This document shows positions 1-6,934 of a stretch of 64,000 bases of DNA, piece after piece (position 1 is the first letter of the stretch; each line of letters opens with the position of its first letter). Below the pieces are notes generated by a model, which was not told where the DNA came from, did not search any database, and worked only from the letters and a program-made list of their open reading frames with translations. A program made the position numbers and the translations under genes. Source of the stretch: Actinophytocola sp963840275 (GTDB lineage: Bacteria > Actinomycetota > Actinomycetes > Mycobacteriales > Pseudonocardiaceae); assembly GCA_963840275.1 (NCBI GenBank), contig CAWIYK010000010.1, positions 310,001-374,000 of the forward strand, read 5' to 3'.

Positions 1-228
1 CTCAGCGGCCCGGCGCCACGCGAGGCCGACCGCGTCGACCAGGTCGGTGTCGCGGTCTGCCTCGACCGTCGCCAGTTCGACCCGCGCGGACAGACGTTGC
101 GTCCAGCGGTGGTGCAGTGCGAGCAGGAGCTCACGCTCGTCGCCGAACACCTCACCAGCCCGCAGTTCCCCCTGCTCGACCGCCGCGTCCAGTGCGTCTC
201 TCCGCCGGTAGAAGTCTTGCCACCCCAT
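1..228 (-). CDS. Hypothetical protein, 5' part only (runs off left edge)
   Basis: An ATG at 228 on the minus strand (MGWQDFYRRRDALDAAVEQ...) opens a frame with no stop through 76 codons to the window edge. The visible part is mostly charged, helix-prone sequence with no signal peptide or membrane segment. I do not recognise the family. It diverges from the TetR gene, and the intervening DNA carries three operator-like palindromes, so it is a plausible target of that repressor. Only the N-terminus is visible, so no function is assigned. Confidence 0.6.
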   Translation of the reverse strand, partial: MGWQDFYRRRDALDAAVEQGELRAGEVFGDERELLLALHHRWTQRLSARVELATVEADRDTDLVDAVGLAWRRAAE

Positions 229-262
229 GATTTCCCCTCGGCTCGTGGCCGTGATCTCGGTC

Positions 263-323
263 ATACCGCCGGTCTTCGACATACCGTCGGTATGGCCGCA
301 CAAGGCCAACGTACCACCGGTAT
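263..323. promoter_or_regulatory. Three operator-like palindromes between divergent genes
   Basis: A perfect 13-mer palindrome ATACCGTCGGTAT lies at 281-293. Imperfect copies lie at 263-275 (ATACCGCCGGTCT) and 311-323 (GTACCACCGGTAT), with centres 18 and 30 bp apart. They sit between the left-edge gene and the tetR gene and overlap the most upstream possible tetR start (324). This is the usual layout for an autoregulating TetR-family repressor that also controls a divergent gene. Binding itself is inferred. Confidence 0.6.
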
Positions 324-362
324 GTGCCGGCCATGTGTCGTACGGTTGTGAGCGTGGTGACA

Positions 363-956
363 ATGCGGTCAAGGCGCGTGGACTACACCGAGTCGACCAG
401 GGAAGCTCTGGTGGACTCGGCGCTGGAGCTGTTCACCAAGCGGGGCTACTCCGCAACGTCGCTCGACACGATCGTCAAGCGCGCCCGCGTCACCAAAGGC
501 GCGCTGTACCACCACTTCAGCGGCAAGCAGGCGCTCTTCGAGGCCGCGTTCGACCTCGTCGAGACGCGGGCGATCGCGCGGCTCACCACCGTGGTCGACG
601 GCGACGGCTCAGCGTGGGAACGCGCGATGGCCGGCGTCCACGCCTACGTCGACGTCTGCCTCGACCCCGCCTACCAGCGGATCGTCATCCACGAGGCCCC
701 CGTCGTGATGGGGTGGGAACGCTGGCGCGAGGCCGAGGAGCACTTCAGCTACGGCCTGGTCCGCGCGACCGTCGAGGCACTCGTCGACGGCGGTGAGATC
801 GCGCCGCTGCCGGTGGAGGTCACCGCGCGCGTGCTGTTCGGCGCGCTGTCCGCCGGCGCGGAGGCGATCGCGGGCTCGTCGGACCCGAAGAAGACCGCCG
901 CCGAGGTGACCCGCACCATCACCGCGGTCATGACGGGCATGCGCCGCGCGACGTGA
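363..956 (+). CDS. TetR/AcrR family transcriptional regulator
   Basis: About 197 residues. The N-terminal helix-turn-helix is typical of TetR proteins: a helix ending in ELFTKRGYSATSLD, then a recognition part VTKGALYHHFSGKQALFEA. The C-terminal ligand-binding domain is unassigned. The frame is open from an ATG at 324, but that start overlaps the third palindrome, so a start at GTG 354/357 or ATG 363 is more likely; 363 is used here. The stop overlaps the GNAT start by 4 bp (GTGA), so the two form an operon. It probably represses itself and the divergent left-edge gene. Confidence 0.85.
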   Translation: MRSRRVDYTESTREALVDSALELFTKRGYSATSLDTIVKRARVTKGALYHHFSGKQALFEAAFDLVETRAIARLTTVVDGDGSAWERAMAGVHAYVDVCLDPAYQRIVIHEAPVVMGWERWREAEEHFSYGLVRATVEALVDGGEIAPLPVEVTARVLFGALSAGAEAIAGSSDPKKTAAEVTRTITAVMTGMRRAT

Positions 957-1555
957 GCACCCTGAGCTGGCCGACCGAGGCCGACGACGACCTGCGCGCG
1001 GCCGTGTTCCGGGTGCTGCACGACGTGGTCGCGGCCGGCGGCGCGGTCGGCTACCTGACACCACCGACGAGAGCGCAGGCCGACGACTGGCTCGACACCG
1101 CGCTCGCGGCCGTCCGCGCTGGCGACGCCGCGCTGGTGCTCGTCCTCATCGACGGCCGGGTCGAGGCCATGGGGACCTGGCGCCGCGACCCCGCGCCCGT
1201 GTTCCGCCGGTCCGCGGAGCTCGCCAAGATCATGGCGCACCCCTCGGCGCGGGGCCTCGGCCTCGGCCGACGCGTGGTCACCGCCCTGGTCGAGAACGCG
1301 CGGCACGCCGGGCTCGAGACGCTGACGCTCGGCGTCCGCGGCAACAACCACGGGACCATCGAGCTGTACGAGGAGCTCGGCTTCCACGTCTGGGGCCGGC
1401 TGCCGAACGTCATCGAGGTCGGCGACGAACGCTACGACGACGTGCGCATGACGCTGTCGCTCGGCCACGCGCCGGGCGTGCGGCTGCGCGGGTCGGCACC
1501 CGGCGGACCGGGCTCGAGCCCGTCGCGGGTCAGCCGCGGGCCAGTTCGAAGTTGA
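953..1555 (+). CDS. GNAT-family N-acetyltransferase
   Basis: A 200-residue single-domain protein. The acetyl-CoA pyrophosphate-binding loop RGLGLGRRVV (the R/Q-x-x-G-x-G/A signature) lies near residue 100, followed by the usual NNHGTIELYEELGFHVWG segment of motif B. The substrate cannot be read from sequence. It is translationally coupled to the tetR gene (GTGA overlap). The last 26 bp overlap the 3' end of lipB on the other strand. The tail after about residue 180 is Gly/Pro/Ser-rich and probably unstructured. Confidence 0.8.
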   Translation: MSTLSWPTEADDDLRAAVFRVLHDVVAAGGAVGYLTPPTRAQADDWLDTALAAVRAGDAALVLVLIDGRVEAMGTWRRDPAPVFRRSAELAKIMAHPSARGLGLGRRVVTALVENARHAGLETLTLGVRGNNHGTIELYEELGFHVWGRLPNVIEVGDERYDDVRMTLSLGHAPGVRLRGSAPGGPGSSPSRVSRGPVRS

Positions 1556-2261
1556 CGCCGGGGCTCGCCGGCGCCCAGCGGGGGAGCCAGCGGTCCGCGA
1601 CCGGCAGCGCGCCGCTCAGCGCTGCCAGCACGTGCCGCGTCGCGAGCGGCACGACCTCCGCGACCGACACCTGACGGCCCAGCTCCGCCGACAGCGACGT
1701 CACGCCGGCGTCGCGGATGCCGCACGGGACGATGCGGTCGAACGCGGCCAGGTCCGCGTCGCAGTTGATCTCGAAGCCGTGCATGGTCACGCCGCGCTGG
1801 ACGCGGATGCCGATGGCCGCGATCTTGCGTTCCGGGCGGCGGTCGTCGGCCGGCAGCCAGACGCCGCTGCGGCCCTCGACACGGCCGGTGCGCACGCCCA
1901 GCTCGTCACACACGGTGATCAACGCCTGCTCGACCCGCCGCACGTACTGCACGACGTCGACCGGGTCCGCCAGCTTCACGATGGGGTAGCCGACGAGCTG
2001 GCCGGGCCCGTGCCACGTGATCTTGCCGCCGCGGTCCACGTCGATGACAGGGGTGCCGTCGTCCGGGCGCTCGGACGGGTCGGTGCGTTTGCCGGCTGTG
2101 TACACCGACGGGTGCTCCAGCAGCAGGAGGGTGTCCGGCCCGGTCTCGTCGGCCCGCGCGGTCGCCACCTCACGCTGCAGCTGCCACGCGTCGAGGTAGT
2201 CGATCGAGCCCAGCTCGCGGACGGTCACGGGAGCGCCTGACGCGCGACAGGAGGTCACCAC
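1530..2261 (-). CDS. lipB: Octanoyltransferase (lipoate biosynthesis)
   Basis: A 243-residue LipB, normal length for actinobacteria. It moves octanoyl groups from acyl carrier protein to lipoyl domains, the step before sulfur insertion by LipA. Signatures seen are LLLLEHPSVYTAGKR, ITWHGPGQLVGYPI, the catalytic lysine in ERKIAAIGIRV and the catalytic cysteine in RIVPCGIRDAGVTSL. The client lipoyl E2 gene lies two genes upstream in the same direction. The usual next gene, lipA, is absent: the 3' end runs head-on into the GNAT gene with a 26 bp overlap. Confidence 0.95.
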   Translation of the reverse strand: MVTSCRASGAPVTVRELGSIDYLDAWQLQREVATARADETGPDTLLLLEHPSVYTAGKRTDPSERPDDGTPVIDVDRGGKITWHGPGQLVGYPIVKLADPVDVVQYVRRVEQALITVCDELGVRTGRVEGRSGVWLPADDRRPERKIAAIGIRVQRGVTMHGFEINCDADLAAFDRIVPCGIRDAGVTSLSAELGRQVSVAEVVPLATRHVLAALSGALPVADRWLPRWAPASPGVNFELARG

Positions 2262-2306
2262 CCAGACCCTACGCCGTCGGCTGGAGACCCGGCAGAGTCC
2301 CGGTTG

Positions 2307-3194
2307 TCACCGCTTGAGCAGCGCGGACAGCGTCTCGTCGACCGTCTGGTACCGGTGGGTGAACCCGGCGGCCGACAGCACCGCCGGCACCATCCGCTGG
2401 CTGTACAGCGCCTCGCCGAGGCTGTCGCCGACCGCCAGCTTGAGCGCGGGCGCCGGCGCGAACCACGGCGCCGGGCGGCCGACGGCACGGCCGAACGCGG
2501 CGGTGAACTCGGCGTTGGTCACCGGGTTCGGCGCGCACACGTTCACCGCGCCCGACACGTCCTGGCGCTCGATCAGGTACCGGATCGCCGCGGTCTGGTC
2601 GTCGACGTGGATCCACGGCATGTACTGCCTGCCGTTGCCGAGCCGGCCGCCCAGCGCGAGCTTGAAGAGCGGCTTCATCATGCCGACGAGACCGCCACGC
2701 TCCGCGAGGACGTGGCCGGTGCGCAGCCGCACCACCCGCGCGCCCGCGTCGGTCGCACGCTGCGTGGCCGCCTCCCAGTCGCGGCACAGGTCGGCGAGGA
2801 AACCGGCGCCGCGGGGCGCGGTCTCCTCGACGACCTCGTCGCCCTTGTCGCCGTAGTAGCCGGCCGCGGAGGCGTTCACGAGCAGCGGGATGCCCCGCTC
2901 CGCGACCTGCGCGGCCAGCACCTCGGTCGGCTCGACCCGACTGTTCACCAGCACCTGCCGGCGCGAGTGGCTCCACCGCCGGGTCGCGATGGGCGCGCCG
3001 CACAGGTTCACCACCGCGTCGGCGCCGTCCAGCGCGCCGTCGTCGATGCGGCCGGCCGGCGGGTCCCAGCCCCGCTCGTCCGGCTTGTCCGGCGTGCGCC
3101 GGACGAGCCGGACCACGTCGTGGTCGGCGGCACGCAGTCCGTCGACCAGTGCCGTGCCGATCAGGCCGGACGCGCCGGCGACGACGATTCTCAC
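2307..3194 (-). CDS. TIGR01777-family NAD(P)-dependent epimerase/oxidoreductase
   Basis: A 295-residue atypical SDR with the Rossmann loop VAGASGLIGTAL at the N-terminus and a DUF1731-type C-terminus. It corresponds by position and family to M. tuberculosis Rv2216, which also lies between dlaT and lipB. The substrate is unknown for the family. The start overlaps the end of the E2 gene by 4 bp (3191-3194), so the two are translationally coupled. The persistent link with lipoate genes suggests a role near 2-oxoacid dehydrogenases, but that is only association. Confidence 0.88.
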   Translation of the reverse strand: MRIVVAGASGLIGTALVDGLRAADHDVVRLVRRTPDKPDERGWDPPAGRIDDGALDGADAVVNLCGAPIATRRWSHSRRQVLVNSRVEPTEVLAAQVAERGIPLLVNASAAGYYGDKGDEVVEETAPRGAGFLADLCRDWEAATQRATDAGARVVRLRTGHVLAERGGLVGMMKPLFKLALGGRLGNGRQYMPWIHVDDQTAAIRYLIERQDVSGAVNVCAPNPVTNAEFTAAFGRAVGRPAPWFAPAPALKLAVGDSLGEALYSQRMVPAVLSAAGFTHRYQTVDETLSALLKR

Positions 3195-4957
3195 AAGCCG
3201 AGGTCGCCCTCGAAGTTGCCCTCCTGCAGGCGGTTCTTGACGGTGGTCAGGAACCTGCCCGCGTCCGCGCCGTCCACCAGGCGGTGGTCGTAGGTCAGCG
3301 CGAGGTAGATCATCGACCGGATCGAGATCGTGTCGTTGCCGTCGGCGTCGGTGACCACGACCGGCCGCTTCACCACGAGCCCGGCACCCAGGATGCCGAC
3401 CTGCGGCGGCGCGATGATCGGGGTGTCGAACAGCGCGCCCTGGCTGCCGAGGTTGGTCAGCGTGAACGTGGCGCCGAACAGCTCGTCCGGCGTGACCTTG
3501 TTGGCCCGCGTGCGGTCGGCGAGGTCCGCGATCTTGTGCGCGAGGCCGGCCACGCTCAGGTCACCGGCGTTGTGGATGGCCGGCGTCAGCAGGCCGCGCT
3601 CGGTGTCCACCGCGATGCCGAGGTGCTCGGCGCCGTGGTAGGTGATCTCCTTGGTCTCGTCGTTGATCGACGCGTTCAGCTTGGGGTGCTGCTTGAGCGC
3701 CTCCACCGCGGCCTTGGCGAAGAACGGCAGGAACGTCAGCTTCACGCCTTCGCGCTGCTCGAACGCACCCTTCGCGCGCGAGCGCAGCTTGGCGATCTTG
3801 GTCACGTCGACCTCGAACACCTGGGTGAGCTGGGCGGCGGTCTGCAGCGACTCGACCATCCGCCGCGCCACGGTCTGGCGGAGGCGGCTCATCTTCTCGG
3901 TCTTGCCACGCAGGTCCGACGCCGGCGCGGCGGACGGGGCCGGCCTCGACGCGGCCGCCGCGGGCGCGGGGGCCGGCTTCTTCGCGGCCTCGGCCGCGGC
4001 GAGCACGTCCTGCTTGCGGATCCGGCCGCCGACCCCGCTGCCCTTGAGGCTGCCGAGATCGACGTCGTGCTCGGACGCGAGCTTGCGCACCAGCGGCGTC
4101 ACGTACGGGCCGTCGCCGGAGGGCTTGCTGTCGTTGGTCGCGGCGGGCGCCTGCTTCGGCTCGGGCTTCGGCGCCGGCTTGGGCTCCGGAGCCTTCTCCC
4201 GCTGCTTCGGGGCCTCCTGCTCGGGAGCCTCCTGCTCGGGGGCTTCCTGCTTCGGCGCCTCCTGCTTCGGCTGCTCCTTCTTCGCGGGCGCGGAGCCGGA
4301 GCCGATGACGGCGAGCTGGCCGCCGACCTCGACGGTCTCGTCCTCGCCCGCGGTGATCTCCAGCACGGTGCCGGCGACCGGCGACGGGATCTCGGTGTCG
4401 ACCTTGTCGGTGGACACCTCGAGCAGCGCCTCGTCGACCTCGACCGTGTCGCCGACCTGCTTGAGCCAGCGGGTGACGGTGCCCTCCGTGACGCTCTCGC
4501 CGAGCGCCGGCATGGTCACCGGGGTGCCGTCGCCGGACCCCTCGGAGTCACCGGAGTCCTCGGAGTCGCCGGAGTCGTCCGAAGTGGACGCCTCGGCCGG
4601 TTCCGGCTCCTCGGCCTGCTCGGGCTCCGGCTCGGCCTCGGGCTCGCTCTCGGCCTGGCCCGAGTCGCCGGAGTCCGATTCCTCGGAGTCCCCGGAGTCC
4701 CCGGAATCACCGCCCTCGGCGGCGTCGCCGATCACCGCGAGCTCGCCGCCGACCTCGACGGTGTCGTCCTCCTCAGCGGTGATCTTCTGCAGCACACCGG
4801 CCGCGGGGGACGGGATCTCGGTGTCGACCTTGTCCGTGGACACCTCGAGCAACGGCTCGTCGACCGCTACGGTGTCGCCCACCTGCTTCAGCCACCGGGT
4901 GACGGTGCCCTCGGTGACACTCTCGCCGAGCGCCGGCATCTGGACGGAGAACGCCAT
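3191..4957 (-). CDS. sucB: Dihydrolipoamide acyltransferase E2 with two lipoyl domains (DlaT/SucB type)
   Basis: 588 residues. Two lipoyl domains (about 1-80 and 150-225) are nearly identical, both with STDKVDTEIPSP around the lipoylated Lys. A peripheral subunit-binding domain starts at YVTPLVRKLASEHDVDL, then comes the catalytic acyltransferase domain with the HxxxDG active site (YDHRLVDGADAGRF). In actinobacteria 2-oxoglutarate dehydrogenase usually has its own fused E2, so this protein probably serves pyruvate dehydrogenase (DlaT role) despite the common sucB label. The first linker is an acidic Ser/Gly/Asp repeat rather than an Ala/Pro linker; the second contains repeats of KQEAP/EQEAP. 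It lies downstream of lpd and upstream of lipB. Confidence 0.95.
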   Translation of the reverse strand: MAFSVQMPALGESVTEGTVTRWLKQVGDTVAVDEPLLEVSTDKVDTEIPSPAAGVLQKITAEEDDTVEVGGELAVIGDAAEGGDSGDSGDSEESDSGDSGQAESEPEAEPEPEQAEEPEPAEASTSDDSGDSEDSGDSEGSGDGTPVTMPALGESVTEGTVTRWLKQVGDTVEVDEALLEVSTDKVDTEIPSPVAGTVLEITAGEDETVEVGGQLAVIGSGSAPAKKEQPKQEAPKQEAPEQEAPEQEAPKQREKAPEPKPAPKPEPKQAPAATNDSKPSGDGPYVTPLVRKLASEHDVDLGSLKGSGVGGRIRKQDVLAAAEAAKKPAPAPAAAASRPAPSAAPASDLRGKTEKMSRLRQTVARRMVESLQTAAQLTQVFEVDVTKIAKLRSRAKGAFEQREGVKLTFLPFFAKAAVEALKQHPKLNASINDETKEITYHGAEHLGIAVDTERGLLTPAIHNAGDLSVAGLAHKIADLADRTRANKVTPDELFGATFTLTNLGSQGALFDTPIIAPPQVGILGAGLVVKRPVVVTDADGNDTISIRSMIYLALTYDHRLVDGADAGRFLTTVKNRLQEGNFEGDLGL

Positions 4958-4994
4958 GGTTCGCTGACTCCTTGAACTTGTGTACCGGACAGCC

Positions 4995-6374
4995 TTAGCC
5001 GTGCACGTGCAGTGGCTTGCCGGCCAGCGCGAGGAACGCCTCTCCGAGCGCCTCGGTCTGGGTGGGGTGTGCGTGGATGAGCGGCGCGACGTCTTCGGGG
5101 TACGCCTCCCAGTTGTAGATCAACTGGGCCTCGCCGACAAGCTCGCCGACCCGCTCGCCGACCATCGTGATGCCGACGACCGGGCCGTCGGGCGCCTTCA
5201 CGAGCTTCACGCCGCCCGTGGTCTTGAGGATCTGGCTCTTGCCGTTGCCGCTCAGCGCGTACGTGTAGGTGTCCGCGCCGCCGAACTTCTCCTTGGCCTG
5301 GGCCTCGGTGAGACCGACGGAGGCGACCTCCGGCTTGCAGTAGGTGACACGCGGGATGCCGGCCTCGTCGACGGGCCGGGGGTCGAGCCCCGCGATCTCC
5401 TCTGCGACGAAGATGCCGTGCTGGAAGCCGCGGTGCGCGAGCTGCAGGCCGGGCACCAGGTCCCCGACGGCGAAGACGTTGTCCAGGTTGGTGCGGAGCC
5501 GGTCGTTCGTGAGCACGAAGCCGCGCTCCATGGTGATGCCGGCCTCCTCGTACCCGTGGCCCGCGCTGTTCGGGCCCCGGCCGACGGCGACCAGCAGCGT
5601 CTCCGCCTCGATGGTCTCGCCGGACTCCAGCGACACGGTCACGCCACCATCGGAACCGTCGGACTGCGTCGCGCCGGTGAACCGCACCCCGGTCTGGTAC
5701 TTGATGCCGCGCTTGCGGAACGCCCGCTCGAGCTGCTTGGAGGCCCACTCGTCCTCGAGCGGGACGAGCCGGGGCAGCGCCTCGACGATCGTCACCTCGG
5801 CGCCGAAGGACGCCCACACGCTCGCGAACTCGACGCCGATCACGCCGCCGCCGAGCACGACCACGCTCCGCGGGATGTAGTCGAGGTGGACGGCCTGGTC
5901 GCTCGTGATGATCCGGCCGCCGATGTCCAGGCCGGGGAGGCTCTTGGCGTACGAGCCGGTGGCCAGCACCACGTTCGTGCCGGTGTAGCGCTGCCCGTCG
6001 ACCTCGACCGCGTTCGGCCCGACGAAGGTGCCCTGCCCCTCGACGATCTTGACCTTGTTGGCCTTGGCGAGCCCCTGCAGACCCTTGTAGAGGCCGGCGA
6101 CCACGCCGTCCTTGTAGGAGTTGACGCCCGCGATGTCGATGCCCTCGAGCGAGGACTTCACCCCGAACTGGTCTCCCTCGCGCGCGAGGTCGGCGACCTC
6201 GGCGGCGTGCAGGAGCGCCTTGGTGGGGATGCAGCCGCGGTGCAGACACGTGCCGCCCAGCTTGTCCTTCTCCACCAGGATCACGGACAGGCCCAGCCCC
6301 GCCGCGCGGAACGCGCAGGCATAGCCACCCGACCCGCCACCCAGGATCACGAGGTCAGCGGAGGTATCAGTCAC
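4995..6374 (-). CDS. lpdA: Dihydrolipoyl dehydrogenase (E3)
   Basis: 459 residues from the GTG at 6374, preceded by a GAGGAG ribosome site; the longer open frame upstream to 6854 is not protein-like. FAD-binding loop ILGGGSGGYACAFRAA, redox-active disulfide GGTCLHRGCIPTK, second dinucleotide loop VVLGGGVIGVEFASVW, and the C-terminal HxxxxE active-site segment HAHPTQTEALGEAF contributed across the dimer. It reoxidises dihydrolipoamide on E2 and forms NADH. It is the first gene of the minus-strand run lpd, E2, epimerase, lipB, with 37 bp before the E2 start. Confidence 0.95.
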   Translation of the reverse strand: MTDTSADLVILGGGSGGYACAFRAAGLGLSVILVEKDKLGGTCLHRGCIPTKALLHAAEVADLAREGDQFGVKSSLEGIDIAGVNSYKDGVVAGLYKGLQGLAKANKVKIVEGQGTFVGPNAVEVDGQRYTGTNVVLATGSYAKSLPGLDIGGRIITSDQAVHLDYIPRSVVVLGGGVIGVEFASVWASFGAEVTIVEALPRLVPLEDEWASKQLERAFRKRGIKYQTGVRFTGATQSDGSDGGVTVSLESGETIEAETLLVAVGRGPNSAGHGYEEAGITMERGFVLTNDRLRTNLDNVFAVGDLVPGLQLAHRGFQHGIFVAEEIAGLDPRPVDEAGIPRVTYCKPEVASVGLTEAQAKEKFGGADTYTYALSGNGKSQILKTTGGVKLVKAPDGPVVGITMVGERVGELVGEAQLIYNWEAYPEDVAPLIHAHPTQTEALGEAFLALAGKPLHVHG

Positions 6375-6515
6375 GGGTACTCCTCGACATGCGACAGCAG
6401 CCTGTGCGGTGACACAGGCACCACACATCATCTTGTCACTACGTGCGGCAAGCTTGCGAGGTGGCCGGACAGGCACAATGAAGCGGACATATTTCTCAGA
6501 CGGAGGTAAACCGCC

Positions 6516-6833
6516 GTGGGTCTTTTCCGGAAGCGCAAGGGCGGACAGGGGCAGGTGCGCACCGCGAAGAAGCAGGACACCGCGCATCTCGACGAATGGG
6601 CCTCCGCTCGCCATGGCGTAGAGGCGTTCCTCGAGCCGCGCACACACGTGACGGAGACCACGGTGCTGCTGGTCGCCCACGACGGCGAGTGGACCCGGCG
6701 GCGGATCGCCGACGCGGACGCGGCCCACGACTTCGCGAAGAAGCGCTCGATGCCGTTGTACGAGGTGGAGCGGGTCGGCTACCCGAAGCGGATGCGGGAG
6801 TACCAGGAGCGGCAGCGCAAGTCGCGCGGCTGA
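6516..6833 (+). CDS. Conserved actinobacterial protein next to lpd/E2
   Basis: A 105-residue, basic, soluble protein starting at GTG 6516 after a good ribosome site (CGGAGG). The N-terminus is Lys/Arg-rich (GLFRKRKGGQGQ) and the C-terminus ends in YPKRMREYQERQRKSRG. I know this type of small protein as a frequent neighbour of lpd/E2 in Pseudonocardiales and Streptomyces, sometimes loosely called an oxidoreductase, but no catalytic motif is visible. It diverges from lpd across about 140 bp that must hold both promoters. Confidence 0.7.
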   Translation: MGLFRKRKGGQGQVRTAKKQDTAHLDEWASARHGVEAFLEPRTHVTETTVLLVAHDGEWTRRRIADADAAHDFAKKRSMPLYEVERVGYPKRMREYQERQRKSRG

Positions 6834-6934
6834 GCCGTGTCCCCTTCCAGCCAAGTCGGCTTTTGGGGCTCCCGCCAGGAGGGTTGGTCTGACAGGCTGT
6901 CTCGCACCCCACCTGGTTGATCGAAAGGCCCGGC

